Source of the DNA: Bilabrum cf. latius
Taxonomy: Eukaryota > Bigyra: Bicosoecida > Bigyra > Bicosoecida
Assembly (NCBI GenBank): GCA_965178125.1
Contig: OZ237740.1
Location: 806,001 to 870,000, forward strand
Length of the DNA: 64,000 bases
Reading direction: 5' to 3'
The stretch's first letter is position 1. Every line of letters begins with the position of its first letter. The position numbers were made by a program, and so were the translations under genes. The notes under the pieces were generated by a model. The model ran no database searches, was not told the DNA's origin, and saw only the letters and a program-made list of their open reading frames with translations. Positions 10,501 to 22,808 of the stretch are shown piece after piece.

Positions 10501-13500
10501 CAGCGATCCCCTGTACTGCGCTGGATGCCCCGTGCGCGTGACATTCAAGCTGGAGGACACCTCAGCCACGTCCACGGTGCTCATCAAGTACGAGACCACT
10601 CAGTCGAGCGACCCGGAGCCCGATGAGCTCGTCAGCGGCATCCCAGCCATCGGGTCGTCGCCTCTCAACCAGTACTCGTACTACCAGCTCACTCTGCCGC
10701 CGGAGGAGGCAGCCACAGGCCCGACCGTGCGGTTCTCGCTCACGGGGCAGTCGGGCACGCCCATCGGATACGTCCGTGTGGCGGACCCGAGCTACCCCAG
10801 CCAGTACCCGAACGCCACCTTCTCTCGCTGGACCCTGCTCGACGGCGAGCCCCTCGTGATCAACAAGAACTCGATCGACTACCCCGCCAAGGGCGGCACG
10901 TTCGTTGTGGCCGTGCTGGCTTCAGGCTGGGGCCCGGCGAGCTTCTCCATATTGGCCACTGTTGGCCAGGACATTGACCGCCTGCTGACAGGCGAGGTCC
11001 TCACCGACGTCGTGTCCCAGGGCGACTACACGTACTACTCGTTCGAGGCGTGCTCGTTCGGTACCACGTGCAACAAGCCGGTACAGATCCTGTGGCAGCC
11101 CATCTACGGCGACGTGGAGGTGTACGTGGTGAACGACTATGCTCCCGGAGACAACAAGCAGGGGTTGCCGAACGAGAACAACGCCAACGCGTGCAAGGGT
11201 ATGCCGGGAGCGCACGGCATGACCCTGTCGATTGGTGGGCAGCACAAGTGCTTCGACCCGTCGAAGCCAACGTACACGATCGGTGTCAAGGGAAACAGCA
11301 ACAGCATCGGAGTGACGCAGACCGAGTTCATGATCGTGGCCAAGGCCGTCTCGGACCCCATCATCCTCGAAGAAGGTAGGCCCTTCCCGATGACGTCGGG
11401 CCTGGGCCAGGGTTCGTCTATCGAGTACATCCTCAACGTGCAGGGCAACGCACAGGACGTGCTGGTATCGGCCGAGTCGGCGGGCGGCAACCTCACGCTG
11501 GCGCTGATGTCTCCCCAGGCCGGTGCCCCGTGGACTGCGTGGCCCAAGTGCATCGGCAAGACTCCGTACGTGTCGTGCTCGAGCCGCATCTGGCAGCAGA
11601 GCACGGGATCTAGCCCCGTGCTGTAGATCAGCCACGAGCACCCGTGCCAGCCCACGATTGCCAGGGGCGAGTCCGTGTCAGCCACGTGCACCGATGACGT
11701 GTTCCAGTCGGGCTTCTGGAACATGGTGGTGTACGCCGGGTCCGACGATTCAGACATCCGCGTGTCGTATTCTCGCGGTGGAGACACCCAGCTGCTCGTG
11801 AACGGGGAGGAGACGCAGGGCAGGACTACCCAGCAGATCGTCTGCACGCAGCGGGACGCGGGCACGGGTGCATGCAGCAGCACAGGCACCAAGTACCCTG
11901 CCAGGGAGGTGTCGTACTATGAGGCCGACATCGGCGTGAACGTTGCCCAGTCCGGCCAGGTGCAGCTGTCGCTCGCCCGCATGTGCCAAGGATCGAAGTC
12001 GGGTCCCTGCGGCCGTGGCGTCGTGGCATTCACCGTATCGTGCTGGTCTCACGACTGCACCTCGATGCAGAAGCAGCCCTATTGGGGCAACGCCGAAACT
12101 ACCGTCACCGTGAATTCCAACCAGGAGTCGCAGCTTGCGACCGTGTCCACCGCCGGCTGCTCTGGCAGCCCCAAGTTCGGATCCACGTGCATCGTCAACA
12201 TTGCAGTCTTCGCACAGTGCGATGCCCAGCCGGGCACGTCTTGCGGCCAGCTCGTGGACTTCATGATCGGCTACGAGGAGATCTCTGGAGGAGGTGCCAT
12301 CTTGGTGGATGGCCACTGTTTCGAGGACGGCGTCGCCTGCACCATGCCGCGAGTCACCGTCCCGGCCGGTGATGCCGTGCAGGCCCTGTACGAGATTCCC
12401 GTGCCTCCAGCCGACAACCCGCTCTACGGCAAGAAGCTATTCCTCGGGGCGCAGAGCTGCCGCGGGTCCATCAACCTGTTCCAGTGCGACATGAACCCCA
12501 ACTCCAAGTGCTCCACGGGGGGCGCGAACCGCCCGGGTCCCGGGAACTATGACAACACGGCTTCCGTGCAGGCCCCGAACGGCATGGCCGGGATTGCCAT
12601 GTCGCAGATCACGTACGAGACGTACCTGGGCGTGCTGGGAGCGGACAACACTGGCAACAACCCCGAGTTCGAGATTCAGGTCGTGGCGCAGGGGGCGACC
12701 ATGCTGCAGACCCAGAACGACGGGATGTACGTCACGTACACGAGGGAGGGCGACGGCGACAAGCCCAACCTGCTGTTCTCTGCAGCCTACGAGCCGCCTC
12801 AGATCGCCCGGTACGGCGTGACGGGGGGTCAGTACACCGCCTCCAAGGCTGGTGTGAGCCTGTACGTCATCCCGTTCGACGATGCGGACCACGCTCTCCC
12901 CGCTGACTCCGTGCTGAACACCGGATGCGGCCTCAACGAGACGGTGGTGGCCATCCTGGCACGGGCCCAGGCCCGGGACAAGGCCAACGAGCTCGAGGCG
13001 GACGCTGCTTCGCAGCACGCAGCCGCGATGAGCAAGCTGCTTGCCTCCACGCCCAAGGATGACGCGTAGTACGGCATGGTGAGGAAGCAGGCCATCCGTT
13101 CCAGGGTGCGGCTGGCCGACGCCGTGGCTCGAGCCGAGGTCAAGGCGAGCGCCTGGGTGACCGAGGGGCTGCGGGTGAAGCACCGGCTGGTTGGCGGCGA
13201 CTTCTCCCCGTTCGAGTTCTCCGGGCTGCCGTACGGTCGCAAGTACCAGATCAACGTGGTGTTCCAGTGCGGCTACCAGGACTGCTACAGCAGCTACGGA
13301 CAGCTGGTGCAGGCCGCCTTCAGCCAGTCGATCGCGGTGGACCTGACCAGCGGACCTCCTGGACCGCCCATGCCCACGTGGGGCCCCAACCCGTCTGCGT
13401 CGCCCGGGCCGAGCGGACCCGGAAAGAGCAAGGGCAACGGCGGCAAGATCGCAGGCATCGTGATTGGAGCCCTCGTGGGTGTGGGCCTCGTCGGTGGGCT

Positions 13501-13603
13501 GGCCTACTTTTTGGTCTCGACTGGGCGATGCGGTGGCGGGGGCGGGTCGGATGACGGGGGGTACTACGCTTCTTCGTCCCAGTACAACCAGATGCTCGAC
13601 TGA
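7595..13603 (+). CDS. Large type I membrane surface protein with tandem beta-sandwich-like (PPC-like) modules
   Basis: Single exon, 2,002 aa, stop TGA 13601-13603. Six in-frame TAG codons (7847, 8012, 8018, 9092, 11624, 13067) are read as Gln. Residues 1-19 are a clear signal peptide (MRSLSVLLPFVACFGAVAQ). A Gly/Pro/Ser-rich stalk precedes one transmembrane helix at about residues 1950-1976 (IAGIVIGALVGVGLVGGLAY), then a short Gly/Tyr/Ser-rich cytoplasmic tail. The ectodomain repeats a module of the form YY-x-F-(about 20 residues)-V-x-V-(about 10)-LYV, for example YYRYFTFN...PLLYVDN, MRYFMFN...TDLYVSN, YYTYTLV...VNIYASD and YYSFEAC...VEVYVVN. This resembles the pre-peptidase C-terminal (PPC) beta-sandwich; the resemblance is my inference. 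The second half is Cys-rich, implying disulfides. Strong C-ending codon use suggests high expression. A cell-surface coat, adhesin or mucin-like role fits, but I do not recognise a named family. Confidence 0.85.
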
Positions 13604-14157
13604 TGCAGCACCATGCGGAGATTGGTGCTGGACTGGATTGCTCGTGGCCGAGCCGGGGGGGGGGGCGCAGGCGCGGAAGCAGTCCACGGGCTGCTTCGGA
13701 TCTGTTCTCATCTCGGTGGGGAGTTCCACTGTTATCGTATCTGTGGGTACATGCGGCCTTCAACGGAGAGACATCTTGCCGCTACTTTCGAGAGTCCGCG
13801 GGCCCAGAGGTCCGCCGGCGGTGGTTCCGGTTTCTCTCTGCTGCGTCGTTGATTTCGCCGAAACCCTGCATTACTTAATATTTTCAGTCAAATTCGCATG
13901 GGATCTGTACACAATTAAAATTGCCATGAGTGGTTAGAGGGGGCAAGTGAGACAAACTCTTCGGCCACATTTTGCGGCTCTTTCTGCCGCGCGCGCACAG
14001 ATTGATCTGCTTGTTCATATGTCTCTCTGCAGGTTGGCCATGCGCAGGGCGGCGTAGATGGCATCCATTCCAGGTCCCAATCATCTGCCCAATCATGGTG
14101 TGAGACGCTGCGGGTGCATGCGCCCGTGCTGCATCGCCACGAAACGAAAGCAATCAA
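13604..14157. other. Intergenic region, no gene recognised
   Basis: This 554-bp stretch between the surface-protein stop and the next start contains an 11-G run at 13655-13665 and becomes AT-rich after about 13860. Frames here are short and I see no conserved motif. It probably holds the 3' end of the surface-protein transcript and the promoter of the following gene, whose frame is closed by a TGA at 14101. Confidence 0.55.
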
Positions 14158-17100
14158 ATGGAACTGGTGCGCCTTGTCTTGTAGCTTTCACTCCACCATG
14201 CTGCAGCCCTACTGTCTGCCGTATCTGGCGTTCTCGGTGGTCTTAGTGGGGGAGGCAACAGCCGCCGGAGACAACGACGTCCCACTGTCGCAAGCCCAAC
14301 ACTAAATCGGCATGTTCAGCCTGGCTCTGGTGACAAGCAAGCCGGTCGCCCGCCTCTGGTGAGGCCGAAACAAGATACAGGTTCTATCGATAAAATCGAA
14401 ACGAAGTCGCAAGGCAGCGAGACAGGATAGCAGAACGTCGCTGCGGGATCTGCGCACTCCTACACCAGCGAGCGTGGCGTGGTCGGGCCAGCCACGGTCG
14501 AATCAGGTTCTAAGCAAGAGGTAAAGCCGGGTGAAAATGGTTCAACCTCTGCAGCCCCGACTGCCTCTGCGAGCCAGGGCCAAGAGGCAGCTAGCGAGCA
14601 AAAGGGTAGTGAACGCGATTCCGACGAGCTGCGGCATAGCCTCGGTGATCAGGCTAGCGGCGCGGGCGGGAAAAGGAAGACGCTGCCCCCTGCTGTTGTC
14701 CGCACCATGGAACAAATTGCCAGGAGGCACATGCTGGCGAGGCAGGGTAGCATCAAGGGTGGGCTTGTCGGAGGTGGCGGCATTGCCGGTGGCTCTGCCG
14801 CAGGCGGGGCGGATGGGCCGCAGCCCAGGAAGAGGTCTCTGCGCGAGCGCCTAAAGAACCGAAAGCTTGAAATGCAGCAGCTACAGAAGAGCCTGAAGAG
14901 CACTAAGTCTGGCGCGCCTCTGCAGCTGCCGGCCGATCCTGATTTCGGTAGTCCAGCCATGGGCCCTGGCAGTGTTGCAGGTATGCAGCCGGGTCTCAAG
15001 TCGGACCAAGCAGCACGGAGGGCAGCTGACTCTGATGGAGCCAGTGCCACAAGCAAGGGCAAGCAAACGGTGGGCAACTTCAGCGCGGCCTCACTAGAGG
15101 GCACACCATCAGGGGGTGCCACGGGGCACGGGAATGTTGGTGCTGGCACGGCTGAACTGGGAACAAGGTCCCACCGACGAACAACGGATAATATTGTTCT
15201 TCCCGGGGCGTCAGATGATGCGACGGCTTTTCGAAGTGGTGCCTCCAGGGATTCAGTGAGGCAGGGGTTCCCGGGACTGCCACACACTACGGGCACGTAC
15301 AGCAGCTTGCAACCTGCTGGGGGCTCCGAAGAGGTGCAAAGGTTGAGGCAGAGGGTCGCAGAGCTTGAGGCACAGCTTAAGCAGCTTGAAGAGGTCCGCA
15401 GTGCAGTACATGACACGAGGGACCGGCTCGTGAGGCAAGAAAAGCAGGATCAAGCCAACCTGCAGGCGGTCCGAGACATCGTGGCGGGCTGGCGAGAGGA
15501 AGCCAGGAGCTTCGTGTCGGCCCTGCCAGCTGAGGAGGGGCGACAGCTGGCACAGCGATGGGAAGAGCGCACCGTGGCGCTGGCTCGACGCGAAGCCGTA
15601 GCCAAATCGCAGCGCGCAGCAGCGGAGCTGAAGCGCTCCATCCGAAGCCTAGAGCTGCGTCAGGCTGCGTTGCAAAGCAGCACGCTCAGCGGGGGCATGC
15701 GAGATGTCGCGAACTCGCTGTTAGGCTTCTTCCTGCAGGGCCTTCTCATGTTCCTGGCCCATGTTGGCGTTCCGATGATCCGTCCGTTCCTAGCTTGCAT
15801 GGCGTGGGCCCGGCCTGGATTGCGGAAGAATTGCCCGATCGTGTTGTCGGTGCTGGATTGCGAATGCTGCTGTCCGTCAGGTTCAGATGGGGATGATGAC
15901 GACTCTGAGGCAGAAGGTGATGGCAGCAGTGCAGGCCTCGGGCCAGAGGGCGTGATGCCGGTGGAAGGGCGCTGGGAGCGTGACGATCGCCGCAGTAGCC
16001 CAAGGGACGGGCGTGGCCACCGCAGCGGCCACAGTCGCTACCGAGACCACCGCCAGTCGTCTCGCTTCGGGCCGTCTGGGCGCAGGCCGCAATCGACCCG
16101 CTGGGATCATCCAGAGGATGGGCCCGTGGACAAGCCCGACCGGTGGCAGGATCAGCGTGTGGCCCGGGGACCCTAGCGACCCCACACCTCTCGCCATCGT
16201 AGCGGGGTGCTCGATCACTCAGGCAACCAGACCAGTGGCAGCGGAGCAGGGATGCAGCACGAAAGGAGACAAGAGTTGGGGCGCGGTGATGCGCACTACG
16301 GGGGTTCGGAGGGGTCTCCTGGTATGTATCCGCAACGCAGCGGAGGCCTCTTCGGGGCAGCGGGCTAGCAAGGAAACCGTCGCATGGGCTGGCCGCACCG
16401 GGATTCGCACGCAAACTCTGGGAGCAGCACGCCGAGCGAGTGGGGCATGCCAACGCCGAAAGATGGCCAGCAGCACACGCACGGGTATCCTTCGGCCGAT
16501 GTGGCGGGGCGGCCAGCCTGGGAAGACGGAAGTCCGCAGCGAGATTCTCGGTAGGGCGAGCTAGCTCCCGACGTACCGGAAGGCCGGGAAGCTGACGGGC
16601 GCATCGCTGCTGGAATGGTCCGATCCTTGCAGCAATTCGCGTCTTCGAGGGGCTTCAACTCCGCCATGCCTGGCGGTGGGCAGGGCAGGCTCGGATCGCG
16701 CGCAGACAGCGGTAGGTTGGACAGTGCGGGCGACAGCGCATCGGACTCTGAGAGGGACGCGCGAGATGGCCCTCACCCAACCCGACCAGATGGACAGACT
16801 GACAGCAGATTGGCAGCAGTGGAATCGAGCTCTCCTGGCCGACCCCCGCTGGCACCAGCACGGCGCGGGGAAGAAGTGGGACCTTGGAGCCGGCGCGATG
16901 CTCATGCTGCTGATGGGTGGCGCCGGCCGGAAGGTGGCGGGGACAACGTGTTCGCATAGGACAGTCCTGCGATGGCAGGTCTGGCCGGGAGCGCCCACCC
17001 CCTTGGTGCTGGTTCTGCAGGCAGACGAAGCAACTTGGACAGCGCCCAGGGTTCGGGAATGGGCGGGGCTGTCCACGACGGGGAGCATTTGCCCCCCTCC

Positions 17101-17580
17101 TCGTCTGGTGGGGGCGGAGGCGTATCTTCCTCGCGTCATTCGTCCTTCGACTTTGAGGATGATGCCATTCGGGCGATGGCTGGTGATAGATACAGAACCG
17201 AGCCGCGAGACTACCAGCGGTACGCACCAGGTGGTCCCATTGCAGCCGGGCGACCGATGCCCGGGTCCGGTCGGGGGACTGGCAGCGCGCGCCATGCCGG
17301 TGGATTTCCTCGTCCTCGAGAAGCGGTCGATCAGCGAGGCGGCGGATGGCAAAACAGTCGGTCTTTGTAGAGACGCCCCGCTCAGTATCCCACCGCCGCA
17401 CGGCCGGGGCGCGATGTGACAGAGCGCGGCGGCGGGCAACGTCGTGCTCACCCGCGGCTAGACCGGAACCCTGAACAAAGGATCGGCTCCGTGGATGGCA
17501 CAGCGGGTGAATTCGAAGCATCTCGGGCTGCCTCGCTTGACAACGGCCCGAACAGCATGGGTGTTCGTCGAAGGCGCTGA
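14158..17580 (+). CDS. Unknown coiled-coil protein with central hydrophobic segment and Arg/Ser/Gly-rich tail
   Basis: Single exon, 1,140 aa, stop TGA. The ATG at 14158 follows an in-frame TGA at 14101. Seven TAG codons, including 14182, 14428 and 16174, are read as Gln. The N-terminus has a hydrophobic helix (residues about 3-30) then disordered Ser/Gly/Gln-rich sequence. A short basic helix (LRERLKNRKLEMQQLQKSL) precedes a coiled coil at about residues 388-445 (VQRLRQRVAELEAQLKQLEE) and a second helical stretch at 471-507. Residues about 519-552 are strongly hydrophobic (LLGFFLQGLLMFLAHVGVP), probably one or two membrane helices, followed by a Cys cluster (CECCCP). The remaining half is acidic, then rich in Arg, Ser, Gly, His and Asp. 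I recognise no family; a membrane-anchored scaffold is one possibility. The unbroken frame over 3.4 kb is the main evidence that it is a gene. Confidence 0.7.
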
Positions 17581-17995
17581 GGGTATCAGTGTTTCATGCA
17601 GCATTCTTTGCCCCGTGCCCATCCATCCCAGTCGGCAGTTTTTAATCGTTGTGCGTGCCACAGGTGCTACCGCACAGGCTTTCCACGCGTGGTGCTACTG
17701 AATGCGCCTAATCCCGGCACAAGAGGGTACCGACAAACCATCTCGTTCATTGGCAGCTTATCTGAACTCCTACCACTTGGATCTATTCCGTCGAGTGCTC
17801 GAGTCTGCTTAGTAGCGTGTAATTTGATCAAGTAACAGACGGCCGTGGCAACGGCTCAAGATTATATGCGATTCTGCGTATTTCAAGGCGCCTGAAATCT
17901 ATTACTCGCGACCAAAGCATTAAAATTTGATTGAAGTATCATTCTCTTTGGTTGTTGTGGCCAAAAGAGGCCGTTGACGAGAAAAGAAGAAGGTC
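17581..17995. other. Intergenic region, nothing recognised
   Basis: This 415-bp stretch lies between the TGA of the coiled-coil gene and the ATG of the MYB gene. It turns AT-rich from about 17820. I see no coding signal, repeat or RNA gene; it presumably contains the MYB promoter. Confidence 0.5.
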
Positions 17996-20900
17996 ATGCC
18001 AAGGCGACGGAAGCCCGAGCGCAAAGCTTGGTCGAAGGAGGAAGATGGGCTCGTTACAACGTTAGTGGAAAAGTATGGCATATAGAATTGGTCTGCAATT
18101 GCAGACGACATGAATCGGGAGCTGCGGCGGCGCGGTTCCACGAAGCACCGCTCCGGCAAGCAGATTCGGACGCGGTGGCTCAACCACCTAGACCCCACGA
18201 TCAAGAAGGAGCCGTGGTCGGAGCAAGAAGAAAAAATGCTTGCTGAAGGGGTGAAGCAAGTGGGGCACAAGTGGGCACTGGTAAGCGATCACCCGTCTGC
18301 CGGCTTGATGGTCGCTACACTTGGTTTCCATCGACAAGACCGTGTCTCCCATCCTGTGTCCTTTTCGCAGATCGCAAGGCAGCTTCCAGGACGGTAAGAG
18401 CAATATAAAAGCCAGCGTCGAGCGGAAAGCCGGCTGCTTTTCGATGCTGCGTATGGTTTTCATTGTCGGCTTCTCATCCAATTGCAGGACGGATAATGCC
18501 ATTAAGAACCACTGGTACAGCACGATGAGGCGAAACTTTCGAAAAATAACCAAAGAAACCTAGAAAAGGATTGACTACTACGGCGACCGTGCCTTAGTCA
18601 AGTGAGTCGCGGAAGGTCGGCACCATTTGGGATGACGCGCTGTCTGTGCTTAGCGCGGTGCTTCACTCGCATGACTTTACGGTTCTTTTCGCAGTATTAC
18701 CGAAATAATCGATGAATTGGCACAGACAGATGGGATGCAGTACAGACGCTGCTACGAGATACTCAAGGAGCAGATTTCGTCGGGCAAAGGGCTGGCTGCA
18801 ATCCCTGGCCTCGACATCAGCGCCATCCCCATGCCGGGCGCAGGCGGGGTGCAGGGCGCTGTCGCTCCACCTGTACGGAGAAGATTCGCCAGTGGATACT
18901 CTTCCACGGCAGGGTCTAGCCAGGCCGTCGCAGCCGTGATTGAGGCTGCCGGCGGCGTAATCCCGTCGGCGGGCAAGCGCAAGCGGCAAGCCTCGTCCAC
19001 GCCAGAGGCAGACCCTGCCCCGCTAGTCGGGGCGCTAGGCTGGGGGTATCCTCGCGGCTAGATCCCGCCTGGGGCTCTCCAAGGGCGCAGCGAGGAGCCC
19101 TCGGCGAAGAAGAGGCGCATAGAGCACGAGGAGGAGGAGGACAACGAAGAAGCAGAAGAAGACGAGGGCGAGGGCGAGGGCGAGGGCAAGGGTCAGGGTC
19201 AGGGTCAGGGAAGGCGCGCGAGCCGTGGCAGGCGACGGCGCTCCCGGCCGAACCTCTCGGTTGCAACCGGCGATGAGGGGACAAACGCACGCAGCGAGTC
19301 AAGCTCCAGCACGGGCTCCTCCGCCCGCAGATCCGCCCGCATCCGAACGATAGCCAGGTCATCGATGAAGCGGAAGGCGAGGGACGGGCTGAGCCGCATG
19401 GCGCTGCTGGCCCAGAGCGCTTCTACACTGGTTGATGAACACATGCTGTTGGGTGATCTGCCTCCTGGAGATTCGAACGCGCCCGACGCGTCTTCCGCCG
19501 CTCAACCGTAGAACCGAGGCACGGAGGGCGCGGGGCAGGCGCAGACTGGACCGGGTCCTCTCGAGTACTTATCCCCGGCCACTGGCTCCATGACGGTGAT
19601 GACACCGTCTGGCACACGGGTGGCTCTGCCGGTGGGTCCGATGTCGGGTGGTCTCCCGGGTACGTTCTGGCCGGTGAAGGGCAGCGGTAGCATCGGATGG
19701 ACCACTAGCACAACCCAGGCCCCGCCTGCATCCACGCGCGGCGTGGTGTTCGCGATTCCAAGCAGCGGGGCTGCGCAGCCCATCAGAACAACAGGAAGGG
19801 GTTCCAGCTCAGGCTAGAGCTCGAGCGCAAGCTCCAGCTCAAGCTCAAGCAGCAGTGCTGCTCTCACCGCATCGAATGCGAGCGCCCCCACCTCTGACGC
19901 TACCGCGAGCGCTCTGCCTGCTTCAGGCGCTGACCCGCAGGCTGCACCCGACGATGGGCAGCAGGACGATGGATCCAGAGAACAAACGCTGGGTCAATTC
20001 ATTGCCTTTGCGGACGGAACTGCCATGCCAATGGAGTAGTACATTGCGCAGTATGCACAGGCGAATGGCCTGCTGTCCGCCCCCATCCCGCTCCCTGTAC
20101 AGCCGGGCCCCATGGCAGGGCAGTTTGTTGCTGGAGCGCCTCATTTTGCGCAGTAGGGCCAGATGCGCATGCCGACGCTGCACGACTTGCACCCGCACTA
20201 GGTGGCCATGATTCCCGGTCAGCAGATTGTGTTTGGGAGCGGGGACCAGGCAGGCATGGTGCACGTCGTACAGGGCACAGCGGTGTCGGCAGGCCAGGCG
20301 TAGACGAGCTCTTCGAGTAGCGCACCTGCATCGGCCGAAGCTGGCGATGAACAGCGCCTGCAGCTAAGCCTGGCCGAGATTCCGGTCGCCCCTGTGGCTG
20401 CTTCGAGTGGCCCAGCAACTGCCCACTCGCAGTCTGAAATGCACACGGTGTCTGCAGCATACCAATCAGGCAGCCAGGGCCTGTACCACCTGGCTGGTGC
20501 TGCGATGCAACAGACTGTGGCCGCCGCCGCCCACACGACTTCGTCATCTTTGCCAAGCAACGGGTCGGCGCTAAGCCAGGGAACCCGCAGTTCAGGCCTG
20601 CATGCTCAAAGGGGGGCGACGGCCTCCAGCACGAGCCCCTTGGACTAGGAGAGCGAGGGCCGCCAGATGGTTCGGGATGCCATTCCGCGCGACCAAACGC
20701 TGCTTCGGATGAGCGTCCCGGCCCGCGAGATCCCTTCACACCGGCACGGCGCCAAGCGAAGAAAGGGAAGAGGCAGGCACTTGCAGGCGCTTGGTACAGG
20801 CGACGCCATCGAGGTGCAGCCGGGGCCACTGACCCTGTCCATGCGCCAGCAGAGCGGCCAGCCACAAGGTGCTTCGAGAGCCGGCAGAGCAGCAGACGCT

Positions 20901-22625
20901 GAGAGTAACACGGATTCAGAGCCGTCCCGAGAACCCACGCCCATCCCCGAAGCTGGAACCGGGGAGCCTCCGCTCGAGCAGCTAGGGGGTTCGTCATCTG
21001 GTTCACTGGAGAAGGAAACCAACGCGGACGGGCAGTCTCCAGGCAGCCCTTCCTCTGGTTCAAACGCAGCGTCTACTAGGGAGGCTTCGGGTGTGCAGCC
21101 ACACCAGCAGCAGTCCATGTCGCACGTCATCATGTCTGATATTGGGCTAGGAGAGGCGCCGGCTACAGCCATTTTTGTCCCTCAAATGGTACACAACCCT
21201 CAGATGGTTGCTCACGCATAGCTAATTCACCCTTCGGTGGTACAGGTGGTACCCCACGGCTTCTAGCAAGTCCGTGTGGTGACCTCAGCAGGCATGTACC
21301 CCGGGGGAATGCCGCTGCATGCCATACCACAGCAAAGCCAGAGCCCCAGGAGTTAGACAGAAGTCTCCCCTGACGGCACTGCCCGCGTACGGCTGATCAG
21401 CACCAGCGGTACCCATCGGCAGGTGATCTTGCCAAAGAGTCCTGCCAGCCAAACGCAGAACCTGCTGGATTTAGCTGCTCTGGCAGAGGAGGCTCACAAG
21501 AGCGAGACGGAGTCGAGAAGGAAATCGGAGGACACTTCCAGGCAGGAGAACAATACAACCGATTAGCAAAGTGGTACAGTAAGTGGGGGCAGAGGGGGGC
21601 TCGATGGGCTAGTGTCCGTCACCCCGCTCGGCAGGGGGCAGCAGGACAGGTCCGATGCACCGACCCATGGAGCCATCCTCTCTCCCGCGGCAGCAGCAGC
21701 AGCAGGCGCAGGCACGGGCGCAGGCGCAGTCACTGGCCCGTCGTCCACTCATTCTGGTGCAGCAGAAGACGTTCTGGGGTTGCATTCGGTCCGCAGACCT
21801 GGTCTTGGCCTGGTCGTTGGGATCAACTTGGACAGCGCCAGGAGCGGCGCGGCTGCAAGAGGCACCACCAGAGCTGGCCGTGACGGCACGCCTGCTGATA
21901 GCAGCCGACCAAACGCAAACGATGCATCCACTGCTGCCAACGCGCGGCGAGCCAAGAAGAAGAAGCCTGCAATGTTCCGGTTCGATGAAGCCGACGTGGC
22001 CCGCGCTGCTGCTGGGGGCATCGGTTACAGCGGAGGCCAACCAGGCACCCTCGGCGTGGCTGACGTGCGTCCGGCAGTCGATCAGAAAGGTGATAGCGCA
22101 GCTGTTAAAACAGAGTCATCCTCATCCTCATCCTCATCCTCATCCTCATCCTCATCCTCATCATCATCATCATCAGCGGCGGCTGGCTCTGGCCATGGTA
22201 TAGGCACCGGCGAGGAGAACGGTGACGGCGTGCAGCCACCGCGCATCCCGTCACTGGAGTCATCTGCGCAAGATAGCAGCTGGAAGCGTGCCATAGAGAC
22301 GGAAGAATCGCCTCGCCGTGAACGCGGGTCGCCAAGCACCCGTTCTGGCGGCCGATCGGCCGCACGCTCCGGCAGCGCCATGGCCGCAAGCACTTCAATG
22401 GAGACCGCGCAGAGTGATGAAGCGCGAGGCAGCGCCGGGGCCCTCCCGTTCAGCGGCAGGGATTCATCGGCGAGGGGAAGAGGCTGGAATTCAAGCTCAG
22501 GGGATGCCTAGGCAGAGGCTACCTCCCCTTCGTCCGCGGCGGATGGAGCCATCCTGTCGCCGGCAGCCGAAGGCGTGCGGCCCTTCGGTCCGGCCAGCAG
22601 TCGGGCCTCCCAGTACGAAACGTGA
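17996..22625 (+). CDS. R2R3-MYB DNA-binding protein with very long low-complexity tail
   Basis: Four exons, 17996-18280, 18371-18393, 18488-18601 and 18695-22625, 1,450 aa, stop TGA. The second exon is only 23 nt and encodes IARQLPG; introns are 90, 94 and 93 bp with GTAAG/GTGAG donors and GCAG acceptors. Two MYB repeats lie at about residues 10-72 (KAWSKEEDGLV, NWSAIADDM, IRTRWLNHLDP) and 73-125 ([34 protein letters not shown]), with the spaced tryptophans of the helix-turn-helix fold. The first repeat carries a basic loop insertion (RELRRRGSTKHRSGK). A TAG (18083) inside it, in YGI-Q-NWS, reads as Gln. The rest is Gln, Ser, Gly and Ala-rich with acidic (EHEEEEDNEEAEEDEGEGE) and Lys/Arg blocks and a poly-Ser microsatellite, like a transcription-activator tail. 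About 15 TAG codons occur in all. Likely a nuclear sequence-specific regulator (inference from family). Confidence 0.85.
19164..19211 (+). repeat. GGCGAG/GGTCAG hexanucleotide repeat in coding sequence
   Basis: Hexamer repeat inside the MYB gene encoding (EG)n then (GQ)n. In frame, so length changes would keep the frame. Confidence 0.8.
22116..22175 (+). repeat. (TCATCC)n/(TCA)n microsatellite encoding poly-Ser
   Basis: About 60 bp of TCATCC units passing into TCA units near the C-terminus of the MYB protein. It encodes an unbroken serine run; on the opposite strand it makes a spurious acidic frame. Confidence 0.9.
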
Positions 22626-22808
22626 TATTCCTGCATACATGAATGTGGCTGTGTCGTAAGTGTATATTACTACCTGTATCTGAGATGTAGACTGCCATCG
22701 CAACAAAACAACCATTGATCCACGGATCGCGCGGCGCCGCCGGCGCGGGTCCCCGGAACCTCAGCCTTGGGGTTCGGAACGCCACAGCAAAGGCACAAAG
22801 CTCTACCA

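Noticed and set aside
22082-22393. Acidic minus-strand frame across the TCATCC repeat
   Set aside because: It is the reverse translation of the poly-Ser microsatellite in the MYB gene, with no independent support.
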